Source: Spirochaetia bacterium (GTDB lineage Bacteria > Spirochaetota > Spirochaetia > Treponematales > Breznakiellaceae). From it: DNA of 31,224 bases. The translations under genes and the position numbers were made by a program. The notes beneath the pieces are model-generated. The model did no database searches, was not told the DNA's origin, and was given only the letters and a program-made list of their open reading frames with translations. The stretch spans positions 1 through 31,224 of the forward strand of contig BOAU01000016.1 in the NCBI GenBank assembly GCA_026002025.1, given 5' to 3'. Positions 22,556 to 31,224 of the stretch are shown one piece after another (positions within the stretch are counted from its first letter, which is position 1; each line of letters opens with the position of its first letter).

Positions 22556-25487
22556 TACCCGCGAAAGCGGACTTGAAGACCTGATTGTAAACTGCCTCGT
22601 TTCAGAAAATGGCTATGAACAAGGCGACAGCGCTGATTTTGATAAATCCCATGCCATTGACGAAAAACGCCTTTTTCGTTTTCTGGAAGTTACGCAGACA
22701 GAAACCTTAAAAAAATTCAGTCTGGAAGACGAAACAAACAAAGCAAAATTTCTTGACCGGCTCCAGGGAGAAGTTGCCAGGCAGGGTATCATAAATATTC
22801 TTCGGAAGGGTTTACGGGGATTCCCGGCAGATCTGGACCTGTTTTATCCAACACCAACAGATCGTAACGAAGACGCAAAAAAGATGTTTGCGAAAAATAT
22901 TTTCAGCGTTACCCGGCAACTCCATTATTCCAACGATGCCAGCCGAAAATCATTGGATATCGTAGTTTTTATTAATGGCCTTCCCATATTTACCATGGAA
23001 TTAAAAAACCGCTGGACAAAGCAGGATGTTGATGACGCCATCAAGCAATATAAGGTAGACCGTAACCCAAGGGATTTGATTTTCAACTTTAAGCGCTGCG
23101 TTGCCCATTTTGCGATTGACGATGAAGAAATATTCTTTTGTACAAAGCTGGAAGGAACCGATTCATATTTTCTCCCCTTTAATAAGGGTTATAATGATGG
23201 AGCCGGCAACCCGCCAAATCCGGCAGGGACCGCAACGGATTATTTCTGGAAAGAAATACTAAAAAAGGAAGAACTGGCTAACATCCTTGAAAACTATACC
23301 CAAATTGTTAAGGAAACCGATCCTAATACCAAAAAGGATAAGGAGAGGCAAATATTCCCGCGATATCATCAGTTATCGGTCGTTAAGGCACTCCTCGCTG
23401 ATGTACAGGAACATGGAATAGGTTCCCGGTATCTCATTCAACATAGTGCGGGGAGCGGTAAATCCAACTCTATCGCCTGGCTTGCCTATCAGCTTGTGGA
23501 GCTGGAAAAAAATGGTAAAAACCTTACTGATTCTGTCCTGGTAGTTACTGACCGACGCAATCTGGATAAGCAGATTCGTGATACCATAAAATCATTTACA
23601 TCGGTTTCCAGTAATATCGCCTGGGCGGAACACTCCAAAGATTTGAAAGATGCCATAGAAAACGGCAAACGGATCATCATTACGACGATTCACAAATTCC
23701 CCTATATCTTTGCCGATATGGGAAGCGCCCATAAAGACCATCGTTTCGCCATCATAATTGACGAAGCCCATTCAAGCCAAAGCGGTAATATGTCCGCTAA
23801 AATGAACATGGCCCTGTCCACAAATATCTTTACCGACGATGATGAATCGGAAGATGTGGTGAATAAAATCATCGAAAGCCGCAAACTGCTCCCCAATGCC
23901 AGTTATTTTGCTTTTACTGCCACGCCAAAGAATAAAACTCTTGAGCTTTTTGGTACTCCCTATAAAGAAGATGAAAAAACAAAACACCGGCCTTTCCATA
24001 ATTATTCGATGAAGCAGGCCATCGATGAAGGGTTCATCCTTGACGTACTCAAAAACTACACTCCCTACCAAAGTTATTATCACTTGATAAAGACAATCGA
24101 GAATGACCCGTTGTTCGACAAAATAAAGGCCCAAAAGAAGCTGCGCTTTTATGTGGAGCAGCATCCGGAAGCCATAGCAAAAAAGGCGAAAATCATCGTT
24201 GAGCATTTCCATGAAAGTGTCTCGTTCCTGATACACGGGCAGGCAAGAGCTATGGTGGTAACCGGCGGCATAAAAAAGGCCATCGAGTATTTCGATGCGA
24301 TAAATGCCTGTTTAAAAGAACGCAAGAGCCCATATAAAGCAATTGTTGCTTATACAGGCGGGGCGGAACATGCGGACCAAAAGAATGTTACCGAAGCCGA
24401 TCTGAATGGTTTCCCGTCAAATCAAATTGAGGCCGCATTCAGGACAGGTCAATACCGCTTCTTAATATGTGCAGATAAATTTCAGACCGGCTACGATGAA
24501 CCGCTTCTCCATACCATGTATGTGGATAAAATTCTCTATGATATAAAGGCGGTTCAGACTCTTTCCCGTCTCAATCGTGCACAGAAAGATAAGGTTGATA
24601 CCTTTGTCCTTGATTTCGCCAATAAGAGCGATGATATTAAGGAATCCTTTTCCCGGTATTACAAGACTACCTTACTTTCTGATGAAACAGATCCCAATAG
24701 GCTTATTGGCCTTATTACAAAGATGGAAAACCATGAGGTTTATATCAAAGAGGACATAGAAACAATAACTGCCCTGTATCTCAAAAGCAAACCCCGGAAC
24801 ACCATTGACCCTATACTGGATGTCTGTGTTGGAAAATATAAAAACCTGGAAGAAAAGGATCAGGTAGAGTTTAAATCCTGCGCTAAAAGTTTTGTCCGTC
24901 TGTATAACTTTTTAGCTGCCGTTCTGACCTATGGCATGGCTGAATGGGAAAAGCTTTCCATCTTCTTGACCTTGCTGTTACCAAAATTACCATCGCCCAA
25001 AGAAGAAGATGATACAAAAGAACTGTTAAAATATGTCGAGCTTGAAAGCTACCGCGCCCAGGCTCAGGCAAAAATCAATATCAGCCTGGATGATTCAGAT
25101 TATGAGCTTGATCCGGTCAAAACAGATGGTTCCGGTTTTACCAACGACCCGGAGCCGGATTATCTGACCCATATTCTTACTGATTTCCACAACCGATGGG
25201 GCAATATTGACTGGGTAGATGAAGATAATGTTCAGGAGCAAATAAAACGTATACCAGATATGTTGACAAAAAATGAAGCGTATCAGAATGCCATCAAAAA
25301 CGCAAATAAAGCCGATGCCCGAATGGAAAGTTATAATGCCATGAACAATGTCATGCTCACCATTATGCAGTCAAGCCTGGAGCTCTATAAACAATATCAG
25401 GATAACCCTTCTTTCAGGGAATTCCTGAATGAATTTGGCTTTATGAGTACATACCGGAAGGGAAAATCGGTATCTATGGGAAAATAA
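22545..25487 (+). CDS. hsdR: Type I restriction endonuclease subunit R
   Basis: The start at 22545 (MPTNTRESGLEDLIV) is chosen over earlier in-frame codons because GGAGGAGG (22528-22535) precedes it. The 980-residue protein has an N-terminal nuclease (Asp138, Glu152, Lys154: LDIVVF...MELK). A superfamily-2 translocase follows, with Walker A SAGSGKS (Lys306), DEAH (406-409), FAFTATPK, and ICADKFQTGYDEP in the second motor domain. It translocates and cuts unmodified DNA with HsdM and HsdS. The helical C-terminus binds the methylase. Length and motif order look complete. Confidence 0.96.
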   Translation: MPTNTRESGLEDLIVNCLVSENGYEQGDSADFDKSHAIDEKRLFRFLEVTQTETLKKFSLEDETNKAKFLDRLQGEVARQGIINILRKGLRGFPADLDLFYPTPTDRNEDAKKMFAKNIFSVTRQLHYSNDASRKSLDIVVFINGLPIFTMELKNRWTKQDVDDAIKQYKVDRNPRDLIFNFKRCVAHFAIDDEEIFFCTKLEGTDSYFLPFNKGYNDGAGNPPNPAGTATDYFWKEILKKEELANILENYTQIVKETDPNTKKDKERQIFPRYHQLSVVKALLADVQEHGIGSRYLIQHSAGSGKSNSIAWLAYQLVELEKNGKNLTDSVLVVTDRRNLDKQIRDTIKSFTSVSSNIAWAEHSKDLKDAIENGKRIIITTIHKFPYIFADMGSAHKDHRFAIIIDEAHSSQSGNMSAKMNMALSTNIFTDDDESEDVVNKIIESRKLLPNASYFAFTATPKNKTLELFGTPYKEDEKTKHRPFHNYSMKQAIDEGFILDVLKNYTPYQSYYHLIKTIENDPLFDKIKAQKKLRFYVEQHPEAIAKKAKIIVEHFHESVSFLIHGQARAMVVTGGIKKAIEYFDAINACLKERKSPYKAIVAYTGGAEHADQKNVTEADLNGFPSNQIEAAFRTGQYRFLICADKFQTGYDEPLLHTMYVDKILYDIKAVQTLSRLNRAQKDKVDTFVLDFANKSDDIKESFSRYYKTTLLSDETDPNRLIGLITKMENHEVYIKEDIETITALYLKSKPRNTIDPILDVCVGKYKNLEEKDQVEFKSCAKSFVRLYNFLAAVLTYGMAEWEKLSIFLTLLLPKLPSPKEEDDTKELLKYVELESYRAQAQAKINISLDDSDYELDPVKTDGSGFTNDPEPDYLTHILTDFHNRWGNIDWVDEDNVQEQIKRIPDMLTKNEAYQNAIKNANKADARMESYNAMNNVMLTIMQSSLELYKQYQDNPSFREFLNEFGFMSTYRKGKSVSMGK

Positions 25488-25556
25488 ATCAGATCGGTGG
25501 GGTAGTTCGCGATAATGCCCGAAGCATTGAACAGCACTATAGTAGCATTAAATGAT

Positions 25557-27641
25557 TTACTCCCCCCTGGCAATAACCACATCCAACCGGGCGCAGTCGT
25601 CAAACATATCCGGGCTGATGCTGTTGCGCAGCCTGCTGAGCCGCTGGGGCCGGTACCGCTCCGCAACGGAACCGGAATAGGCCGCCCAGTTTTCAACGGC
25701 CTGCTCCGCATCCGCAACCGCCCGGTCCCGCAATGCGGCATCCCCGGTTTTGCGAAAGAGCTGTAGATTAACAGCAGCCCGGAATTTATAGGCGTAATGG
25801 AGTCCCAGATGGCTCATGGCCCCAATGTCGGCAATCAGGGAAGCCTCCGCCGCAGGATACCCACCCCGCAGGGTCTTCAAGAGTTCCAGCGCCCGCAGGC
25901 AATTTTTTTCCAACTCGTCGCTTATTTCCAGGGGGGTGATGCCTTCGGGCTTTTCGCCAGGGGGCGCTTTGCCCCCAAGGACCGCATCGCAATACTCACC
26001 GATGGAAAGATGGCCCGTGCCGGGGCAGGCGGCGCCCTTGATAAAATCGTTGATGCTGCGGAAGACCAGGAGGTCCTCTTCCTCAAAATAGCTGACACCG
26101 GCTTCCGGGTACCACTGCATGTCAAAATCCCGCCAGAGGATACGCTGCTGCAGGGGCACCGCGGCCGATGCATGCTTGAGGGCCTCGTAAACGGTTCCGC
26201 CCTCATCGCCAAAGGGCGCGGTCCAGAGGGCGCGGAAATAGGCGTCCGGCAGGTCCATGTTGTAGGAGAGCCGGCCCCAGAGGGCGAAGCTGAACCAATG
26301 GCGGTCAAAAAAATAAGTCCCCCGTTGGCCGGGATCCCTTGGGGCGTAATCCCGGCCCCAGACAATGCCGTCAGGTCCCATGTAAAAGCCCCGGAGTAGA
26401 TCCGCCGGCATGCTGCGCAGATAGTCACGGGCAAAATTCACGTCCCCCCAGCGCAGCAGGTAAAAGTCATCGTCCCGCAGGGTAAGCCAGGCCTTGCGCC
26501 CGTTTTTAAGCTGGGCAAAAAATTTATCCCCAAAGTGGGGCTTAACCGCAGAATACATGTGGGCCATGGAGTACTTGTTGCTCAGCTCAAATTCATAGGG
26601 AAAATCGGCAAAGACCTCCTCCATCTGCTCCACGGTGGTCATGTGGGAACGGTGAATAAGGGTGAAGGGCCGGTCCGGCTGATCTTTCAGGGCGTCCATA
26701 ATGGCCTGGCCGTACACGGCCCGCATCCACTGGATATCCTCGCGGACATCGATTTTCCACTCCAGGCGCATGTTTTCCCCCGCAGTAATACCGATGCCCC
26801 GCAAAAGCGGATAGGTGCGGACCAGGGCTTCCACGGCGCAGCGCATATAATCCCTGGTTACCGCATTATCGGCGCTGTCGCTTATCCCGTAACTTGAATA
26901 TTGGGTACCGTAGACATAGACGTTCCAGGTAAAGAGGTACACCGATATGCAGCGGTCCGCCGCGTACCGCATCACCTCCTGCCAAAATTGAATTTTTTCC
27001 TCGATCGTCATTTTTTTGATGGTCACCAGGCTGTTTTCCTGCATATCGGTAAAAAACTTCATGCCCCTGGTGGTCGCATTGGGCACATAGGTCGCCCTCA
27101 TCACATCATTTAAGGCCGTTTCGGGGTACTTGGGGATTTTTACCAGCGATGGAAAGGGGGAAAGGCTCCAGAGGGACAGGACATTGTACTTGTTAAGGGC
27201 CATGCGGTCCAAAAAGCCGCGCCAAAAATCCATGTCCCACACATTGGCGATATTTTCCTGGGCGCTGTCCCCGCCATCGGTATAGCTGGGGGTACGGGCG
27301 TCCAGGGGGATGTTGAATTTGATGCCCCGCTGTTCGATGTAGGGGTTAACGGTCCCGGCCTTCAATGTCCCGGCGTCCCCTCCCGCGGTAAAATGCTGGG
27401 CCATATCCAGGACGCCGTACATGGCCCCCGGTATATCCGCCCCGGCGATGATCAGGGTATCGCCGTTAATTTGCAGGGTGTAACCCTGGGCTTTGGCAGC
27501 CCCCGTCCCCTTTGGGGCTTCGCCTGAGTAGATATCGACCCTGGCCGGGGGCTTCCCGGCTTTTGCAAGGGCCTTTTTGAGCTCCCCAAGGGCAAATTCA
27601 AGCTGCGGGCACGGCGTATTCATATTGATAATCGTTTTCAT
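25557..27641 (-). CDS. Large carbohydrate-active protein, GH67-N/hexosaminidase-like architecture
   Basis: The 694-residue protein has no signal peptide. Residues 1-105 look like the small alpha/beta domain that precedes GH67/GH20-type barrels (ELKKALAKAG...YTLQINGDTLIIAGADIPGA). IEQRGIKFNIPLDAR starts a TIM-barrel-like domain, with DMDFWRGFLDRMALNKYNVL, GIGITAGENMRLEW and WGDVNFARDYLRSMP. A helical C-terminal region with CPGTGHLSIGEYCDAVLGG follows. Glu near ITAGENM is a candidate catalytic acid (inferred). It is probably cytoplasmic and acts on uronate- or hexosamine-containing oligosaccharides; the reaction is not established. A GAGGTG-type SD precedes the ATG. It is divergent from the PTS IIA gene. 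Confidence 0.7.
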   Translation of the reverse strand: MKTIINMNTPCPQLEFALGELKKALAKAGKPPARVDIYSGEAPKGTGAAKAQGYTLQINGDTLIIAGADIPGAMYGVLDMAQHFTAGGDAGTLKAGTVNPYIEQRGIKFNIPLDARTPSYTDGGDSAQENIANVWDMDFWRGFLDRMALNKYNVLSLWSLSPFPSLVKIPKYPETALNDVMRATYVPNATTRGMKFFTDMQENSLVTIKKMTIEEKIQFWQEVMRYAADRCISVYLFTWNVYVYGTQYSSYGISDSADNAVTRDYMRCAVEALVRTYPLLRGIGITAGENMRLEWKIDVREDIQWMRAVYGQAIMDALKDQPDRPFTLIHRSHMTTVEQMEEVFADFPYEFELSNKYSMAHMYSAVKPHFGDKFFAQLKNGRKAWLTLRDDDFYLLRWGDVNFARDYLRSMPADLLRGFYMGPDGIVWGRDYAPRDPGQRGTYFFDRHWFSFALWGRLSYNMDLPDAYFRALWTAPFGDEGGTVYEALKHASAAVPLQQRILWRDFDMQWYPEAGVSYFEEEDLLVFRSINDFIKGAACPGTGHLSIGEYCDAVLGGKAPPGEKPEGITPLEISDELEKNCLRALELLKTLRGGYPAAEASLIADIGAMSHLGLHYAYKFRAAVNLQLFRKTGDAALRDRAVADAEQAVENWAAYSGSVAERYRPQRLSRLRNSISPDMFDDCARLDVVIARGE

Positions 27642-27668
27642 AACAACACCTCTTTTCTACTTTAATTC

Positions 27669-27697
27669 TTGACTTTTCAGACACTGGGGTCTACACT
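27669..27697 (+). promoter_or_regulatory. Promoter for a leaderless PTS IIA transcript
   Basis: TTGACT (27669-27674) and TACACT (27692-27697) are 17 bases apart. Only seven bases separate the -10 from the ATG at 27705, and no SD is present, so the mRNA would begin at about the start codon. Confidence 0.5.
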
Positions 27698-27704
27698 AAT
27701 CAGT

Positions 27705-28151
27705 ATGAACCTGAAAACAGTACTTACAACAGAAACTATAAGCCTTCATTTGAAAGGCGCCAACAAGGAAGAGATCATCAACGAGCTGCTGGACATACTT
27801 GTCGCGGCAAAAAAAATACCGGATCGCGATGCGGCGCTCGGTGCGGTGATGGATCGGGAACAGAAGATGTCTACCGGCATGAAGCACGGTATTGCCATCC
27901 CCCACGGCAAAAGCGCCACCATCCACGACCTCGTGGCCTGTATCGGGGTTTCTGAAAAACCGATAGATTTTGATGCCCTGGATCATGAGCCCTGCCGGAT
28001 TTTCATCATGACCCTGTCCCCGGTGGAAAAAACAGGCCCACACCTTCAATTTCTTGCGGAAATAAGCCTGCTCTTTAAGAGCTCCGAAAAACGGCAGGAG
28101 ATTCTCAACGCCCAGTCGTCGGACGCCATTCTGAAAATTCTGTCCGAGTAA
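27705..28151 (+). CDS. PTS EIIA component, PtsN/fructose type
   Basis: The 148-residue protein matches the PTS_EIIA type 2 fold. MSTGMKHGIAIPHGKS carries the phosphorylated His67, followed by ACIGVSEKPIDFDALD and a helical end (EISLLFKSSEKRQEILNA). The domain accepts phosphate from HPr. Without EIIB/EIIC partners here it is probably a regulatory PtsN-like protein, as in other spirochaetes with an incomplete PTS (established for some Treponema, inferred here). It lies between two glycosidase-like genes and could tie them to carbon status. The start at 27705 is the family's normal N-terminus. Confidence 0.9.
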   Translation: MNLKTVLTTETISLHLKGANKEEIINELLDILVAAKKIPDRDAALGAVMDREQKMSTGMKHGIAIPHGKSATIHDLVACIGVSEKPIDFDALDHEPCRIFIMTLSPVEKTGPHLQFLAEISLLFKSSEKRQEILNAQSSDAILKILSE

Positions 28152-28196
28152 ACCCAAAATCCCTTTTATAATATTTTGTATGACAGGGAGTTCGGT

Positions 28197-30176
28197 ATGC
28201 ACATCCAGAAGCGGAATATCGTCGATGAACAGGATCGGACCCTTATACTCCGGGGGGTGAACCTGGGGGGAAGCAGCAAAAATCCCTTTGGCCCGCCTGG
28301 CGCCGCCCTGAAGGCTGAATCCCTGAAGAATCCGGCGGAGGTATCATTTGTAAACCGCCCTTTTCCCCTTGAGGAAGCGGAGGCCCATTTTGACCGGCTG
28401 CTCCTCTGGGGCTTTACCTTTATCCGGCTGGTGATCACCTGGGAGGCCCTGGAACACGCAGGTCCCGGCATCTATGACGAGGCCTACCTGGCCTACCTCC
28501 GAAAACTACTGCTTATTGCCGAAAAAAAGGGGATCACCGTCTATATGGACCCCCACCAGGACGCCTGGAGCCGCTGGACCGGCGGTGACGGGGCCCCTGC
28601 CTGGACTCTGGAAATGCTGGGGATGGACCTGGATAAGCTGGACGCTACCGGGGCGGCCCTTACCCAGCAGCGCTGGGGTGAACTGCATCGGGGGAAATAT
28701 CCCCACATGATTTGGCCCAGCAACTACGACCGTTATGCGGCGGCCACCATGTTTACCCTCTTTTTTGCGGGCAATACCTTTGCCCCGGATCTGCTTATTG
28801 AGGGGACACGGGTTCAGGAATGGCTTCAGGAGCATTATATTGCCGCCTTCCGGCACTGCTACAGGCGGCTTAAAAACTGCGGCGCCATCCTGGGCTGGGG
28901 AACCATGAACGAGCCCCATCAGGGCTTTACCGGTCATCAGGACCTGGGAAAAGCCGAAAATCCCATGATCCCCATGGGGCCCATGCCGAGTCCCTTCCAG
29001 ACCATGGCTGCCGCGTCGGGGCGGCCGGTAAAAATTCCCATATACGCCCTGGGCGGTAAATGGGTAATCGGGCACGAAACCCTCAACCCCAGGGGACTGT
29101 CCCTTTTTAAGGAAGGATTCAGCTGTCCCTGGAAACAGGCGGGAATCTGGACCGATGAGGGCAAGGAGCCCCAACTGCTGCGGAAGGACCATTTTGCCCG
29201 ATATCAGGGCAAGCCCATCCGCTTTACCGATGATTTCCTCAAGCCCTTTATGCTCCGCTTTATCGAACGGATGCAGGAACCCAACCCGGCTGCCGTCTTC
29301 TTTCTTGACGGGCTTCCCATGCGTTTCAATACTTCCCCTGCGGATAAAACCGCCAATGATATGCGGGAACAGCCCCGCTGGCAGGAAGGGGACCCGCCCA
29401 TGGTGGTTAATGCCTTCCACCGGTATGACGGCGCCACCCTCTTTACCAAATCTTTCCGTCCCTGGCTTGGCCTGCGGGTGGATACCATGCGTCCCCTTCT
29501 GGGCCGGAAACAGCTCTCCGGCTATTTCCGGGATGCCCTGGCGGAGGAAACGGTCTGGACCAGGGAGCACATGGATGACATCCCCTGCCTTTTGGGGGAA
29601 TTCGGCCTTCCCTTTGACATGAACCACAAAAAAGCCTTTAAAAACGGGGATTACAGCCTCCACGAAGAGGCCCTGTCCATATATTACGATGCGGTGGACG
29701 CCAATCTCCTCCACTCAACCATCTGGAACTACACGGCGGACAATACCAACGAGGCGGGAGACGGCTGGAACGGGGAGGATCTGTCGATTTTCAGCGGAAA
29801 GGACGGCCGGGCCAGGGCCGGATGGCTGCGCCCCTATGCCATGGCCACCGCGGGGACTCCCCTTTCCATGCAATGGGACCGGAAAACAAGAATTTTCACC
29901 TACCACTACCTAGCGGACCCGGAGATCAAGGCCCCCACCGAAGTGTTCCTCCCCGCGGAATGGTTCAGCGCGGAACCGGCGGTGGAAGTCCGGGCCATAC
30001 AAGGCAAAACCGTAAAACCGGCTGAGGAACCGGCCAAAAAGTCAATCATCAAACTGGGCAGGAAAAAAACCAAGTCCCCTGAAATAAAAACCCAATACCA
30101 ACGCAACATCCAGCGGCTTTTCATCACCGTAACGGATTACGAAGGGGAAGTAAAAGTAATCGTGAGGAACGTGTAA
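28197..30176 (+). CDS. Glycoside hydrolase family 5 (cellulase/endoglycoceramidase-like)
   Basis: The start at 28197 is set by AGGGAG (28185-28190). The 659-residue protein is a GH5 barrel: LRGVNLGGSSK near the N-terminus, FIRLVITWEALEH (75-87), and YMDPHQDAWSRW. The acid/base is Glu239 (GWGTMNEPHQGF) and the nucleophile Glu468 (LLGEFGLPFDM). The C-terminal ~100 residues look like a beta-sandwich with a Lys-rich linker (about 612-632). Layout is closest to endoglycoceramidase-type GH5. No signal peptide is visible, so it probably acts in the cytoplasm on imported glycosides. It follows the PTS IIA gene by 45 bases and is trailed by a hairpin repeat. Confidence 0.9.
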   Translation: MHIQKRNIVDEQDRTLILRGVNLGGSSKNPFGPPGAALKAESLKNPAEVSFVNRPFPLEEAEAHFDRLLLWGFTFIRLVITWEALEHAGPGIYDEAYLAYLRKLLLIAEKKGITVYMDPHQDAWSRWTGGDGAPAWTLEMLGMDLDKLDATGAALTQQRWGELHRGKYPHMIWPSNYDRYAAATMFTLFFAGNTFAPDLLIEGTRVQEWLQEHYIAAFRHCYRRLKNCGAILGWGTMNEPHQGFTGHQDLGKAENPMIPMGPMPSPFQTMAAASGRPVKIPIYALGGKWVIGHETLNPRGLSLFKEGFSCPWKQAGIWTDEGKEPQLLRKDHFARYQGKPIRFTDDFLKPFMLRFIERMQEPNPAAVFFLDGLPMRFNTSPADKTANDMREQPRWQEGDPPMVVNAFHRYDGATLFTKSFRPWLGLRVDTMRPLLGRKQLSGYFRDALAEETVWTREHMDDIPCLLGEFGLPFDMNHKKAFKNGDYSLHEEALSIYYDAVDANLLHSTIWNYTADNTNEAGDGWNGEDLSIFSGKDGRARAGWLRPYAMATAGTPLSMQWDRKTRIFTYHYLADPEIKAPTEVFLPAEWFSAEPAVEVRAIQGKTVKPAEEPAKKSIIKLGRKKTKSPEIKTQYQRNIQRLFITVTDYEGEVKVIVRNV

Positions 30177-30197
30177 GTCAGCAATTCTCATTTTGGA

Positions 30198-30271
30198 TTA
30201 ACCACGGACCACACCGACCCTCACGGACTTTTGTTTGGAAATTTCATTCTTTTGTCCGTGAGGTCTGTGGT
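30198..30271 (+). repeat. Dispersed hairpin repeat, copy 2 (after GH5 gene)
   Basis: It opens TTAACCACGGACCACAC, as copy 1 does, and shares CACGGACTTTTG and GAAATTTCATTCTTT with it. It closes with GTCCGTGAGGTCTGTGGT and has lost about 8 bases of the 3' arm. It starts 21 bases after the GH5 stop, in the same orientation relative to that gene as copy 1 is to the rhomboid gene. Confidence 0.85.
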
Positions 30272-30341
30272 AAAATTTGGAATTCCTGCGTGTAAGTCAG
30301 CAAGCCCACACCATGGGCCATTGTATTTACTTGATAGGGCT

Positions 30342-30752
30342 TTACCGGGGAGCGAGCCGGGGTTTGAGTTCGAGGTAGGCCATGTTTGCCAGGGCGCCTA
30401 TGATAACCAGGAGGCTGTAGACGCTCAGGGCGGGGAAGGCGGCTTTGTGGCAGGCCATGGCCATGGAACTGCAGCCGCCAATGAGGCCGTTGGGGATGAT
30501 CAGGGCAATGATACCGGAAAGGAAGATGCCGATGCTGAGGCCGAAGCGGGTTTTGGCCTCGGAAAAGACGAAAAGGCAGGCGCCCAGGGCGGCGATCATC
30601 ATGCCGGCGGCCATGTCCCCCTGGATAGACCAGTGGCAATGGGAGTAGCTGTCCCCCATGATACCGCAGGGCTTAAAGATAAACTGCGGGCCGAATGCGA
30701 TAAGTAAGCCCAGCGCCGACAGAGATGCGCCGCTTATAATACGGTTCTTCAT
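30342..30752 (-). CDS. DUF4418 family membrane protein
   Basis: The 136-residue protein has four hydrophobic helices. It carries the conserved features I associate with DUF4418: FKPCG after the first helix, HCHWSIQGDMAAG, and a GGCSSMAMACHKAAFP segment before the last helix. The paired Cys and His residues could bind metal or form disulphides on one membrane face (inferred). Function of the family is unknown. It lies downstream of the cysteine-rich lipoprotein gene on the same strand, but a strong terminator separates them. Confidence 0.8.
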   Translation of the reverse strand: MKNRIISGASLSALGLLIAFGPQFIFKPCGIMGDSYSHCHWSIQGDMAAGMMIAALGACLFVFSEAKTRFGLSIGIFLSGIIALIIPNGLIGGCSSMAMACHKAAFPALSVYSLLVIIGALANMAYLELKPRLAPR

Positions 30753-30767
30753 AGGTTCTCCTGTGGG

Positions 30768-30811
30768 ATAAAAAGGGGCGCTTACCGGTACGAAGGCAGG
30801 GTAAGCGCCCC
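30768..30811 (-). terminator. Intrinsic terminator of the lipoprotein gene
   Basis: On the minus strand GGGGCGCTTAC (complement of 30801-30811) pairs perfectly with GTAAGCGCCCC (complement of 30775-30785) over 11 bp around a 15-base loop. TTTTTAT follows. It lies 13 bases after the stop codon at 30825. Confidence 0.9.
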
Positions 30812-30824
30812 GGATTGCTAGATG

Positions 30825-31106
30825 TTAGCAGTCACACTTGAGCGAAATATCTTTCGAATAATCAGCGTTGCTGGCTCCCTTATAGACACCGCAACCAGTG
30901 TCACCACAAAATCCGTATTTCCAGTTCACATAGTCACCGGCTTTCACCTCATACACACAATCATCACCTTCCTTTACATCACCGTATATACTCTGAGCAA
31001 CCACTCCACCACAACTGGGGTCATCCTTGCATCCTACCAGAACCAGACCGGCAGCCATCAGCAGGCCGATAAGGCTCACCACGAGAAACTTCTTACCTCT
31101 TTTCAT
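30825..31106 (-). CDS. Small cysteine-rich lipoprotein
   Basis: The ATG at 31106 follows AAAGGA, while an upstream in-frame start lacks one. The 93-residue precursor has a clear lipoprotein signal (KKFLVVSLIGLLMAAGLVLVGC, lipid on Cys26). The mature 68 residues carry six more cysteines (32, 50, 67, 72, 91, 93), enough for three disulphides, and many Gly and Asp. I do not recognise a family. It is likely membrane-anchored and extracytoplasmic. It ends in a strong terminator. DNA from 31107 to the window end contains no gene I can support. Confidence 0.8.
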   Translation of the reverse strand: MKRGKKFLVVSLIGLLMAAGLVLVGCKDDPSCGGVVAQSIYGDVKEGDDCVYEVKAGDYVNWKYGFCGDTGCGVYKGASNADYSKDISLKCDC

Positions 31107-31224
31107 ATAAAATCCTTTGCGGTCTTTCCCGCCTGAAAAACTGCCCCGCAATCCATTCCCTTCGCGCCGCGGCCCATTCCCCTCGCGCCGGCCCGGACCG
31201 CTGCTGGCTCCGCCATGCAGGCTG

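Noticed and set aside
28506..29714. 402-codon minus-strand frame opposite the GH5 gene
   Set aside because: It mirrors the third-position bias of a gene with clear GH5 catalytic motifs and has no recognisable domain of its own.
31107..31224. Terminal G+C-rich stretch with two CGCGCCG phrases
   Set aside because: Too short and cut by the window edge; no gene or defined repeat can be supported.

Overview
The window looks like a chromosomal accessory region of a spirochaete, most plausibly a Treponema of the termite-gut type. This is inferred from protein style: BspA-like leucine-rich repeats, loose spirochaetal lipoboxes, 'GTSW' beta-barrel-like tails, and a mosaic of moderately G+C-rich housekeeping genes with A+T-rich accessory genes. 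No rRNA, integrase, transposase or CRISPR array is visible.

Region 1 (1-4994, + strand) is the most unusual part. At least five consecutive genes begin with a nearly identical cytoplasmic domain of about 97 residues. Each copy is joined to a different, mostly membrane-linked module: a TM segment plus beta-rich domain, a zinc ribbon plus TM segments, a rhomboid protease, an unknown domain, or a TM segment plus BspA-like LRRs. The array runs off the left edge. Facing it (5069-6688, - strand) is a subtilase-like lipoprotein whose C-terminal tail resembles that of the first array gene. I read this as a candidate uncharacterised modular membrane system held together by a shared adaptor domain.

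Region 2 (6689-9444) holds a frameshifted HigA-type antitoxin, an unknown small gene, a Nudix hydrolase, a secreted protein and an orphan HicB antitoxin. The likely HicB operator palindrome lies inside its promoter spacer.

Region 3 (9445-14064, - strand) holds an MsbA/LmrA-like ABC exporter. It is preceded by a strong promoter, a 20-residue leader ORF and an SD-overlapping inverted repeat, which is a candidate attenuator. Then comes a dus - sugar isomerase - rhomboid operon. This second rhomboid is a close relative of the one in the array.

Region 4 (14065-16919, + strand) holds a gene remnant, an MFS sugar-type transporter, deoD purine nucleoside phosphorylase, and a tRNA-Leu(CAG) with promoter and terminator.

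Region 5 (16988-25487, + strand) is a type I restriction-modification island in the order hsdM - 46-aa DUF1016-like fragment - hsdS - DUF6602-like nuclease - DUF1016/YhcG-like nuclease - hsdR. The genes overlap or sit close together.

Region 6 (25557-31106) is a carbohydrate block: a GH67-N-like protein, a PTS IIA (PtsN-like) protein and a GH5 hydrolase. A DUF4418 membrane protein and a cysteine-rich lipoprotein follow. Two copies of a roughly 75-80 bp hairpin repeat (11416-11496 and 30198-30271) each sit just after a stop codon, in the same orientation relative to the gene they follow.
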